DNA from: Pseudomonadales bacterium
GTDB taxonomy: Bacteria > Pseudomonadota > Gammaproteobacteria > Pseudomonadales > Azotimanducaceae
Direction: 5' to 3'
DNA: 7,521 nt
NCBI GenBank assembly: GCA_007128525.1
Contig: SKXG01000370.1
Span: forward strand, 1-7,521
Numbering within the stretch: position 1 is the stretch's first letter; every line of letters starts with the position of its first letter. The notes beneath the pieces were generated by a model. That model worked only from the letters and a program-made list of their open reading frames with translations. It made no database searches and was not told the origin of the DNA. This document shows, piece after piece, positions 1 through 6,337 of the stretch. The position numbers and the translations under genes were made by a program.

Positions 1-564
1 CGGGTCATTGCCACCTACCACCTGAACCCGCTGGATGCCGAGGAAACCCGGACCTATATCGAACATCGGCTGACGCGGGTTGGCTGGGCAGATGACCCGG
101 TCATCACCGATGGTGCGTTTGAACAGATTTATGCGTTTACCCAGGGTGTGCCCCGACGGGTTAACAATCTGTGTGACCGGCTGCTGCTGTACACCTATCT
201 CGAAGAGGTGCACAGCATCGACGAAGAGATCGTACGCACGGTGGCCGAGGAAATCGGTGCTGAATTTCTGGCCGGAAACCCGGCAGAGGGTCAGCGACTG
301 AGCAGCTGGACCCAGCAGGCATCTGGACAAAACGCGTCGACGGCTGGCAACGGCGAAAAGAATGGCGCAGAGCCGCTGGAAACTGTCGCCCGGATCATGT
401 TCGACAAGGCCAATGTGCAGCAGCGCATCGCGTCGCTCGAGCGGGCTGTGGATGGCCTGAGCAAGGATCTGCGCGAGGAACTGCAGGAGATCCGGGCGTT
501 GCTTGAGGACGTTCGGGCCCGGCTGCCGGATGACGACGACCAGCACCAGCGGCGCGTGTCCTGA
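1..564 (+). CDS. ExeA/GspA-like AAA ATPase, C-terminal part (5' end outside window); probably XrtA/exopolysaccharide-locus type
   Basis: The reading frame is open from base 1 to the TGA at 562-564 and gives 187 residues, so the gene starts upstream and the nucleotide-binding Walker motifs are not in view. What is seen is the C-terminal lid of an AAA ATPase: a YHLNPLDAEETRTYIEHRL segment, then GVPRRVNNLCDRLLLYTYLEE. This matches the sensor-2 region of ExeA/GspA-family ATPases and is closest in style to the ATPases encoded with XrtA (exosortase)/PEP-CTERM and exopolysaccharide loci. A polar linker follows (about residues 95-125), then a heptad-like charged helix (about residues 135-178, from MFDKANVQQRI to LLEDVRARL), probably a coiled coil, and an acidic DDDD near the end. 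Family knowledge suggests ATP-driven work at the inner membrane in polymer or protein export; the substrate cannot be told. It converges on dnaE2 with 9 bp between stops and is probably functionally unrelated to it. An alternative is a plain ExeA-like general secretion ATPase. Confidence 0.75.
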   Translation, partial: RVIATYHLNPLDAEETRTYIEHRLTRVGWADDPVITDGAFEQIYAFTQGVPRRVNNLCDRLLLYTYLEEVHSIDEEIVRTVAEEIGAEFLAGNPAEGQRLSSWTQQASGQNASTAGNGEKNGAEPLETVARIMFDKANVQQRIASLERAVDGLSKDLREELQEIRALLEDVRARLPDDDDQHQRRVS

Positions 565-573
565 CCGCTACAC

Positions 574-3500
574 TCAGCGGAAATCCCGGGAGCGGAAGGG
601 CGTAGCCGACGGTGACTGATCGGCTGCCAGCTTGCCGAGCAGTGGGCTCAGATCCTGAATGCGCCCGGCAATCAGGTGAATGACCGATTCCTTACGTTCC
701 AGTACGCCCTGCACCAGCAGCAGTTGACCCTGCAACAGTTCGGCCCGATAGCGCTCCAGCACCGACTGCCAGACCACCACATTGGTATTGCCGGTCTCAT
801 CCTCCAATGTCACGAACAGCACGCCAGCGGCTGAGCCCGGCCGCTGGCGGCCGGTAACCAGACCGGCGACCCGCACCAGCCGGCCATGCCGGCAATCGGC
901 CAGTTGCGTTGCCCGCCAGCGACGCCGCAGGGCCGGTTGCTCCCGCAGCAGATGCAGCGGATGCGCGCGCAGACTCAGGCCCAGATAGTGGTAATCGGCC
1001 AACACGTTGCGGCCGGTTGATGGTGCCGGCAGCCCGGGTTCCGGTGTGGTTGCCGGTTCGTCTGACGAGGCCGGGCCATCGTAAACCCACAGCGGTGCCG
1101 GTGCGGCCACCGCGCTGACCGCCCAGTGCGCCTGATGGCGGTCGCCGGCCAGGCTGCGCAGGGCATCGGCCCGCGCCAAGGCCTGCAGCGCACCGCGGTC
1201 GAGCCGGGCACGGCGCGCCAGATCGGCGCTGTCCCGAAACGGCCGGGTCGCCTCAATGCGCTGGCCGGCGTCGGCCGACAGCCCTTTGACCAGCCGCAAG
1301 CCCAGTCGCAGTGCGGGATTGATCCGGTCATGACCAGACTGATCCGGATCAAGCCGATGCGCCCAGTCGCTGTGCTGCACATCCACCGGCAGAACGCTGA
1401 CCTGATGCCGGCGTGCATCCTGCACCAGCTGCGACGGGGCATAAAAGCCCATCGGCTGGCTGTTCAGCAGCCCGCAGTAGAAAGCCGCCGGGGCATGCCG
1501 CTTGAGCCAGGCGGAGACATAAACCAGCAGCGCAAAGCTGGCCGCATGGCTCTCCGGAAAACCGTACTCACCAAAGCCCTTGATCTGATTGAAGATGCGC
1601 TCGGCGAACTCACGAGGGTGACCGCGCGCCAGCATGCCCTGGATCAGCTTGTCTTCGAACGGCTCCAGCCCGCCACGGCGCTGCCAGGCGGCCATGGCGC
1701 GGCGCAGTTGATCGGCTTCACCCGGACTGAAACCGGCCGCCACCATGGCCAGCTCAATGACCTGTTCCTGAAAGATTGGAATGCCCAGGGTGCGCTCGAG
1801 CACGGCCCGCACCTCGTCATTGGCATATTCGACCGTTTCCAGACCCTGCCGGCGCCGCAGATAGGGATGCACCATGTCACCCTGAATCGGCCCCGGCCGG
1901 ACGATGGCGACCTCAATTACCAGATCGTAGAAGCAGGCGGGCCTGAGCCTGGGCAGCATGCTCATCTGGGCCCGGGACTCCACCTGAAAGACACCGACAC
2001 TGTCGCCCTGCTGCAGCATTTCGTAGGTGGCCGGATCTTCCGGCGGGATATCGGCCAGCCGCATGGGGGTGCCACGCAGCCGGCTCAGATCAGCCAACGC
2101 CTTGCGGATGGCCGTCAGCATGCCCAGGGCCAGCACATCCACTTTTAGCAGGCCCAGTGCCTCAAGATCAGTCTTGTCCCACTGGATCACGGTGCGGTCA
2201 GCCATGGCGGCATTCTCGACCGGCACCAGCTGGGCCAGCGGCCCCTGCGAGATGACGAAGCCGCCGACGTGCTGCGACAGGTGGCGGGGAAAACCGAGCA
2301 GCCGCCGCACCAGCACCAGAAACTGGCGCATCAGCGGCGCCTCAGGATCCACGCCAGCTGCCCGGCAGCGCTCGTCCAGCGCCGCTTTGTTGTCCCACCA
2401 GGCCAGGGATTTGGCCAGCAGATCCACCAGGTCCGGGCTTAGCCCGAGCGCCTTGCCGACATCGCGCACCGCGCTGCGTGGCCGGTAGGTGATCAGGGTG
2501 GCGGCCAGCGCCGCCCGGTCCCGGCTATAGCGCTTGTAGATGTACTGGATCACCTCTTCGCGCCGCTCGTGCTCGAAGTCGACATCAATATCCGGGGGTT
2601 CGTGACGCTCTTTGGACACAAAGCGTTCGAACAGCACGCGCATCCGGGCCGGGTCCACTTCCGTGATGCCCAGGCAGTAACAGACCGCGGAATTGGCTGC
2701 CGACCCCCGGCCCTGACACAGGATGTCGCGGCTGCGGGCGAAGGCCACCAGGTCGTGCACGGTCAGAAAGTAGTGTTCAAAGCGCAGCTCTTCGATCAGG
2801 CCCAACTCTTTCTGGATCAGGGTCCGGACCGACGCGCTGAAGCCATCCGGCCAGCGCTCGGCGGCACCGGCCCAGGTCAGCTCAGCCAGGTGCTCAGCCG
2901 CTGTACGCCCCGGGGGCACCAGTTCCTCGGGGTATTCATAGCGCAACTCGTCGAGCGAAAAGTGACAGCGCGCCAGAATGCGCAGCGATTCTGAGAGCAG
3001 CGCTCCCGGATACAGTGCCTGCAGCCGGGGCAGCGGGCGCAGATAACGCTCCCGGTTGGGCGCTTTGTCGCGGCCCAGATCCTGCACCGGCCGGCCCAGC
3101 CGGATGGCCGTCAGTACATCCTGCAGCGGCTGCCGTGCCGCCCGGTGCTGATGCACGTTGTTGGCCGCCACCAGCGGCAGCTCGAGCTGATCGGACAGCG
3201 CCAGCAGCAGGGCGGTCCGGTCGGCATCGGTGCCATCCTGGAGCAGTTCCAGCGCCAGCCAGAGCTCCGGCAGATACTGCTTGAGCGTCCGGCCAAACTG
3301 CTGTTGTGGCGCTGGTATCCCGCCGGACCAGCCGGCCGCCGGCAGGCGGGGTATCCACAGCGCCAGGCAGCGTTCGCAGGCCCAGCGCAGATCCGCCAGC
3401 CCGAGCTGATACTGGCCTTTGGGGCTGCGCCGCCGGGCTCGGGTGATCAGGGCGCAAAGCTGGCCGTAGGCGGTGCGATCCGGCGCCAGCAGCACCAGCA

Positions 3501-3717
3501 GCTCACCCTCATCGAGGTGAAATTCAGCACCGATAACCAGTTTCAGACCTTCGCTGCGGGCGGCCAGATGCGCCCGCACCGCGCCGGACACCGAACACTC
3601 ATCGGTGATGGCCAGCCCCGCATAACCCTGCGCCGCCGCTTCAGCGACCAGCTCCTCCGGATGGGAGGCGCCGCGCAGGAAGCTGAAATTGCTCAGGCAG
3701 TGCAGTTCGGCAAACAT
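574..3717 (-). CDS. dnaE2: Error-prone DNA polymerase DnaE2 (ImuC), third gene of the SOS mutasome operon
   Basis: This is a 1047-residue C-family (PolIII alpha-like) polymerase, full length for DnaE2. It carries out translesion synthesis as the catalytic member of the ImuA-ImuB-DnaE2 mutasome on the sliding clamp. The N-terminal PHP domain starts with the DnaE2-type signature FAELHCLSNFSFLRGASHP (residues 2-20), with LAITDE at 35-40 and GAEFHL at 63-68. The palm carries CQGRGSAANSAVCYCLG (334-350), the PDIDVDFE motif with catalytic-type D378 and D380, and the third acidic residue D527 in KVDVLALG, so it looks active. FPESHAASFALLVY lies at 720-733. An OB-fold-like region follows at about 945-1025 (VRVAGLVTGRQRPGSA to IAGRIQDL), and the protein ends in the family-typical SRDFR. 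The ATG at 3717 is preceded by AGAGG (3723-3727) at 5 nt. The gene lies 33 bp behind imuB and should be LexA-controlled through the promoter upstream of imuA. No frameshift or missing key residue was seen. Confidence 0.97.
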   Translation of the reverse strand: MFAELHCLSNFSFLRGASHPEELVAEAAAQGYAGLAITDECSVSGAVRAHLAARSEGLKLVIGAEFHLDEGELLVLLAPDRTAYGQLCALITRARRRSPKGQYQLGLADLRWACERCLALWIPRLPAAGWSGGIPAPQQQFGRTLKQYLPELWLALELLQDGTDADRTALLLALSDQLELPLVAANNVHQHRAARQPLQDVLTAIRLGRPVQDLGRDKAPNRERYLRPLPRLQALYPGALLSESLRILARCHFSLDELRYEYPEELVPPGRTAAEHLAELTWAGAAERWPDGFSASVRTLIQKELGLIEELRFEHYFLTVHDLVAFARSRDILCQGRGSAANSAVCYCLGITEVDPARMRVLFERFVSKERHEPPDIDVDFEHERREEVIQYIYKRYSRDRAALAATLITYRPRSAVRDVGKALGLSPDLVDLLAKSLAWWDNKAALDERCRAAGVDPEAPLMRQFLVLVRRLLGFPRHLSQHVGGFVISQGPLAQLVPVENAAMADRTVIQWDKTDLEALGLLKVDVLALGMLTAIRKALADLSRLRGTPMRLADIPPEDPATYEMLQQGDSVGVFQVESRAQMSMLPRLRPACFYDLVIEVAIVRPGPIQGDMVHPYLRRRQGLETVEYANDEVRAVLERTLGIPIFQEQVIELAMVAAGFSPGEADQLRRAMAAWQRRGGLEPFEDKLIQGMLARGHPREFAERIFNQIKGFGEYGFPESHAASFALLVYVSAWLKRHAPAAFYCGLLNSQPMGFYAPSQLVQDARRHQVSVLPVDVQHSDWAHRLDPDQSGHDRINPALRLGLRLVKGLSADAGQRIEATRPFRDSADLARRARLDRGALQALARADALRSLAGDRHQAHWAVSAVAAPAPLWVYDGPASSDEPATTPEPGLPAPSTGRNVLADYHYLGLSLRAHPLHLLREQPALRRRWRATQLADCRHGRLVRVAGLVTGRQRPGSAAGVLFVTLEDETGNTNVVVWQSVLERYRAELLQGQLLLVQGVLERKESVIHLIAGRIQDLSPLLGKLAADQSPSATPFRSRDFR

Positions 3718-3750
3718 TGCAGCCTCTGGGCCTGTGCTCAGGCCTTGCTC

Positions 3751-5343
3751 TCAGGCAAAGAAACCATGGACAAACCAGCGCCCGTCGTGCCGGTCCTGAA
3801 AGGCCCAGCAGTGCCGCCCGTCACTGTGCCGGGCCAAGTAGTAGTCGCGGCTGATGCGACCGGCTGCCGGATTTGGCGCCGGATGTGCGGCATCTGGCTG
3901 CTGGGCCCACCAGCCACTGTCGATGCGCTCCGGGCCGGCCAGCAGCTGCAACTGTGCACTGCGTACGGCCTGTGGTGTGGACAACAGCCAGGCCGGGCGC
4001 TGCCAGCTGAGAGGGCGCTGCCAGCTGAGAGGGCGCCGCCAGCTAAGAGAGTGATGCCGGTCCTGCACAGCTGGCGTTGCTGCCCGGCCGGCTTTGCGGG
4101 TTGCTGGCGCCGAACGAGGTGGGGCCGGCCGCGTGCTGCGCCAGGCCAGCTCTGGCCGGTGCTCATCGTGCAGCTTAAGCCCCTGGCAGGCGTCCGGCCC
4201 CAGCCGGGCCGTCAGCAAATCGAGCAAAGCCCCTGGCGTGTCGGCCGCCTGTGCAGCGGCGGAGACGCCGCGGTTCTGAAACAGCCCCAGACTGTCCGGC
4301 TGCCAGCGCGACAGGACACTGACCTGCAGATGCACCGTCATGATCTCGGCCGGCAGCGGCTGGCGGTCCAGCTGCAGCCGGGTCAGGGCCAGCAGTCGCT
4401 GGCTGTCCTGGGCCGGTGTGCTGATCATCACCACCAGCGGCACTGCCGTACCCTGCAGGGGCGCGAAACGCCAGTCGAGCTGCCGGCTGCCAAGTTGCCG
4501 CGCGCGCAGCCAGGTCTGCAGGTCACCGAGCAGGCGCTTGATCGGAAACAGCAGGGCGTCTTTGCTGCGCAGCGCGCTGAGCAGATGCAGCGACTGCGCG
4601 AAATACTCGGCGGGCTGCAGCAGGGGCCGTGGATCCGGCTTCAATCCGGTCAGCCGGGCCAGGTAGTCGAGCAACGGCATGCCAAAGCGCCGGCCCAGCT
4701 CTGCCTTGGGCAGGCGCAGCAGGGCGCCCATATCGCGAATGCCCATATTGGCCAGGCGTTCGATCAGTGCCGATTCCAGCGGCGTGCACTGCAGGGGCAG
4801 CCGCTGCAGGCCTTGCCTGGAAGCGGCCTGCAAAGCCTGCGGGTCAGGGAAGGGCGGCAGCTCCGGTTGCCAGCCGCTGCGGGCAAAGGCCAGCGCTGCC
4901 AATGGCGTTGATGCCAGACCCAGCACAACCTGGTGCCCGAAACCCTGGAACAGCTGCAGCAGGCGGCGCCGGAACGCATACAAACCACCGAACAGCTTCA
5001 GGCTGCCGCCGGCCTCGAGCAGGATGCTGTCCGGTGGCGCCAGGCTGATGCGGGCACTGAGTCCATAGCAGGCTTCGGCCAGCAGGCGCAGGCGCTGAGC
5101 CTCGGTCAGGCTGTCCTGGTTGAAGTGCAGCAGCTCCGGGCAAATGCTGTGTGCGGTTGCCAGGCTCAGGCCAGGCCGCAACTGACGCGCCCGAGCAGCG
5201 GCATTGACGCTGATCAGCACATTGCGCGCCAGCAGGGCTGCCGGGCGCTCTGTGTCGTCTTGACCGAGCTGCCGCAGCGCCAGTTCCAGACCCAGAGCCG
5301 GCAGACGGATGCCGCACCACAGCGCCTCAGGCGAGTCCTGCAT
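3751..5343 (-). CDS. imuB: ImuB, non-catalytic Y-family polymerase-like mutasome protein
   Basis: ImuB is the adaptor of the SOS mutasome; in studied bacteria it links DnaE2 and ImuA to the beta clamp. From the ATG at 5343 the product is 530 residues. The Y-family fold is recognisable (VSVNAAARARQLRPGLSL-like segment at 45-61, LLEAGGSLKLFGG at 108-120, LGLASTPLAALAFAR at 141-155), but the acidic catalytic positions are lost: the N-terminal strand reads WCGIRLPALGLE, and the usual DE pair appears as D105-S106 (aligned by eye). A degenerate clamp-motif candidate, DSLGLF, lies at 350-355. The tail has the ImuB features EHRPELAWR (394-402), AWLL, GPERIDSGWW (470-479), RDYYLARH and WFVHGFFA at the end. 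A linker at about 403-450 contains a tandem LSWQRP repeat. The ATG was chosen because GAGG sits 7 nt upstream; an in-frame GTG at 5370 would add nine residues but has no convincing ribosome site. It overlaps the end of imuA by 17 bp, which suggests translational coupling. Confidence 0.95.
   Translation of the reverse strand: MQDSPEALWCGIRLPALGLELALRQLGQDDTERPAALLARNVLISVNAAARARQLRPGLSLATAHSICPELLHFNQDSLTEAQRLRLLAEACYGLSARISLAPPDSILLEAGGSLKLFGGLYAFRRRLLQLFQGFGHQVVLGLASTPLAALAFARSGWQPELPPFPDPQALQAASRQGLQRLPLQCTPLESALIERLANMGIRDMGALLRLPKAELGRRFGMPLLDYLARLTGLKPDPRPLLQPAEYFAQSLHLLSALRSKDALLFPIKRLLGDLQTWLRARQLGSRQLDWRFAPLQGTAVPLVVMISTPAQDSQRLLALTRLQLDRQPLPAEIMTVHLQVSVLSRWQPDSLGLFQNRGVSAAAQAADTPGALLDLLTARLGPDACQGLKLHDEHRPELAWRSTRPAPPRSAPATRKAGRAATPAVQDRHHSLSWRRPLSWQRPLSWQRPAWLLSTPQAVRSAQLQLLAGPERIDSGWWAQQPDAAHPAPNPAAGRISRDYYLARHSDGRHCWAFQDRHDGRWFVHGFFA
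3995..4048 (-). repeat. Three tandem 18 bp units within imuB (LSW[R/Q]RP x3)
   Basis: Three head-to-tail 18 bp units fill these bases: 3995-4012 and 4013-4030 are identical (plus strand GGGCGCTGCCAGCTGAGA), and 4031-4048 differs at two positions. In the imuB frame they encode LSWRRP, LSWQRP and LSWQRP (residues 433-450), directly before the AWLL that belongs to the conserved ImuB C-terminal region. The unit length is a multiple of three, so copy number can change without breaking the frame. The near identity suggests recent slippage duplication. Confidence 0.93.
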
Positions 5344-6133
5344 ACGCCGGCCTCGGCAGACGTTCGCCACCGGCCAGGGGTGGACGCCGGGATGGAGACG
5401 GGGCTGATGCCTTCTTTGGCTGCCAGCCCTGCAGGCGTGCCTGCAATTCAGCCTGTGGCAACGCCTGCAGCGCCGGCGTCAGCCGCAGGGACAGCTGACG
5501 GCCAGGCCAGCGGCCGGGCTGTTTCAGGACATCCAGCTGCAACTGGTCCGGATGCCCGCTGGCATCCGCCTGCAGCGCCAGTCGCAGCCCGGCCATGGAC
5601 GGCTGCCGGGCCGCTTCGGTGGGCCGGAACAGTGCCGCCAGGGTGTTGCCCTGACGGGCGGCTATCTGCAGGCGGCGCAGCCTGGGCGCATCGAGCCGGG
5701 ATTCGTCCAGCCAGCCCAGGGCCATGCTGCAGGTGCCGGATTGCAGAGCCTGCTCCAGTGTCCAGAGCGCGTCATGGCGGGCCTGAGTGTGGACCAGCAG
5801 TACCCGGCTGATATCGATGCCCCAGGCGGCCAGTGTTGGTGCATAGGGCAGGTGCGGTGGATCGACCCAGAGCAGCCAGCGCTGCTCCTGACTGAGACGG
5901 GCCAGCAGCGGTGCCAGCAGGCGCAGCTCACCACTGCCGGGATGCGCAGCCAGCAGTTCCATCAGGCCGTTCTGAGGCCAGCCACCGGCCGCCAGCGTGG
6001 CATCCAGCGCGGCATAGCCCGTAGGCTGGCCTCGTTGCGACCTGGATGCCTGCTGTCGGGCACGCCAGAGCTGGGGATGCTGCAGAAGCTGCTGCAACTG
6101 CGGTGAATGTTGTGATTCGTGACTGCTCAGCAT
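5327..6133 (-). CDS. imuA: ImuA, RecA/SulA-like accessory protein of the SOS mutasome
   Basis: The product is 268 residues, first gene of the operon. It resembles ImuA (often annotated as SulA-like or translesion synthesis-associated protein), a RecA-related accessory factor of ImuB/DnaE2. Visible family signatures are LLQHPQLWRARQ (16-27), TGYAALDATLAAGGWPQNGL (38-57), GSGELRLLAPLLARLS (66-81), RWLLWVDPPHLPYAPTLAAWGID (85-107), DALWTLEQALQSGTC (121-135), LRRLQIAARQGNTLAALFRP (152-171) and LKQPGRWPGRQL (203-214). The P-loop position reads HPGSGELR and lacks the Walker A lysine, so ATP binding of the RecA type is doubtful. The C-terminal 30 residues are basic, proline-rich and low in complexity. 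The start is taken as ATG 6133 with GAGAG at 6139-6143. A longer frame opens with TTG at 6196, but that would put the LexA box and probable promoter inside the gene, so it is rejected. Expression should be SOS-induced. Confidence 0.95.
   Translation of the reverse strand: MLSSHESQHSPQLQQLLQHPQLWRARQQASRSQRGQPTGYAALDATLAAGGWPQNGLMELLAAHPGSGELRLLAPLLARLSQEQRWLLWVDPPHLPYAPTLAAWGIDISRVLLVHTQARHDALWTLEQALQSGTCSMALGWLDESRLDAPRLRRLQIAARQGNTLAALFRPTEAARQPSMAGLRLALQADASGHPDQLQLDVLKQPGRWPGRQLSLRLTPALQALPQAELQARLQGWQPKKASAPSPSRRPPLAGGERLPRPAYAGLA
5351..5354 (-). promoter_or_regulatory. Ribosome binding site that decides the imuB start
   Basis: On the minus strand GAGG stands 7 nt before the ATG at 5343, inside the last codons of imuA. 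The in-frame GTG at 5370 has only GC-rich sequence without a purine run before it. This favours the 530-residue ImuB and a 17 bp imuA/imuB overlap. Confidence 0.7.
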
Positions 6134-6167
6134 GACTGCTCTCGTTTCAGTGGCTGAAGGGAGATCG

Positions 6168-6196
6168 AGAGTAACTGTATAAATATACAGTATCAA
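6168..6196 (-). promoter_or_regulatory. Probable sigma-70 promoter of the imuA operon
   Basis: Read on the minus strand, TTGATA (6196-6191, five of six matches to TTGACA) is followed after 17 bp by TACTCT (6173-6168, three of six to TATAAT). The spacer is almost entirely the LexA box, a common arrangement for SOS promoters. The -10 is weak and the exact start is a guess. An alternative -10 could lie within the box itself (TATATT or TATACA), but the spacing would then be short. Confidence 0.5.
6175..6190 (-). promoter_or_regulatory. LexA box (SOS operator) of the imuA-imuB-dnaE2 operon
   Basis: The minus-strand sequence CTGTATATTTATACAG is a perfect CTGT-N8-ACAG with an A/T-only centre, the LexA operator of Gammaproteobacteria. 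It lies 41 nt upstream of the imuA ATG, between a probable -35 and -10. LexA bound here would block RNA polymerase, and RecA-stimulated LexA cleavage after DNA damage would release the operon. Confidence 0.95.
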
Positions 6197-6231
6197 GCCT
6201 GTCGCGCAGCACGGAGCTTTTCAGTGGTTTC

Positions 6232-6256
6232 CTGGTCTGAAACGATCTGGTCCGAA
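6232..6256 (+). repeat. Imperfect direct repeat CTGGTCYGAA upstream of folE
   Basis: CTGGTCTGAA (6232-6241) recurs as CTGGTCCGAA (6247-6256), nine of ten bases identical, on a 15 bp period. The second copy ends 16 bp before the TATAAA at 6273, where a -35 element would be expected. This could be an activator site replacing a -35, but two short copies could also be chance. Confidence 0.45.
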
Positions 6257-6272
6257 CATCTGGCTGCTGTCA

Positions 6273-6307
6273 TATAAAAAAGACCTGATAGCATGACGCT
6301 TTATAAA
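6273..6307 (+). promoter_or_regulatory. Candidate folE promoter (-10 elements only)
   Basis: Two TATAAA hexamers, at 6273-6278 and 6302-6307, lie 59 and 30 bp upstream of the folE ATG. Neither has a good TTGACA-like -35 at 16-18 bp, which suggests a weak or activator-dependent promoter or a different sigma factor. The choice between the two cannot be made from sequence. Confidence 0.35.
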
Positions 6308-6337
6308 TGACTGAGATCAATCACCAAGGAGCCATCA

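Larger units (their letters stand above)
6134..6337. promoter_or_regulatory. Divergent control region between imuA and folE
   Basis: These 204 bp separate the imuA and folE start codons and hold no supportable gene. The left half contains the imuA leader, with a TTCAG-tgg-CTGAA palindrome at 6146-6158, and the LexA box at 6175-6190. The right half contains direct and inverted repeats (6219-6256) and two TATAAA hexamers (6273-6278 and 6302-6307). AAGGA at 6326-6330 stands 7 nt before the folE ATG. The region is visibly richer in A/T than the genes around it, as expected for a two-way promoter region. Confidence 0.85.

Noticed and set aside
80..301. 73-residue plus-strand frame inside the ATPase gene
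   Set aside because: It is an alternative frame of a conserved ATPase segment with no supporting motif.
1126..2148. 340-residue open frame on the plus strand inside dnaE2
   Set aside because: It is a complementary-strand shadow of a conserved dnaE2 region, with no family signature and no supported start.
3145..4911. 588-residue open frame on the plus strand across the dnaE2/imuB junction
   Set aside because: It is antisense to two confidently identified genes, has low-complexity Q/R/A-rich sequence with no recognisable family, and is expected in GC-rich DNA.
5344..5370. Nine-residue extension of ImuB to a GTG at 5370
   Set aside because: There is no ribosome site before the GTG, while GAGG is well placed for the ATG at 5343.
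4933..5811. 292-residue plus-strand frame over imuB and imuA
   Set aside because: It is antisense to conserved coding sequence, and its Ala/Pro/Arg-rich composition is typical of a shadow frame.
6134..6196. N-terminal extension of ImuA to a TTG at 6196
   Set aside because: The extra residues are encoded by the LexA box and promoter, and the TTG is part of the -35. The ATG at 6133 starts a family-like N-terminus.
6199..6214. CTGT-N8-ACGG as a second LexA box
   Set aside because: The centre is GC-rich (CGCGCAGC), unlike real LexA boxes, and one outer base mismatches.
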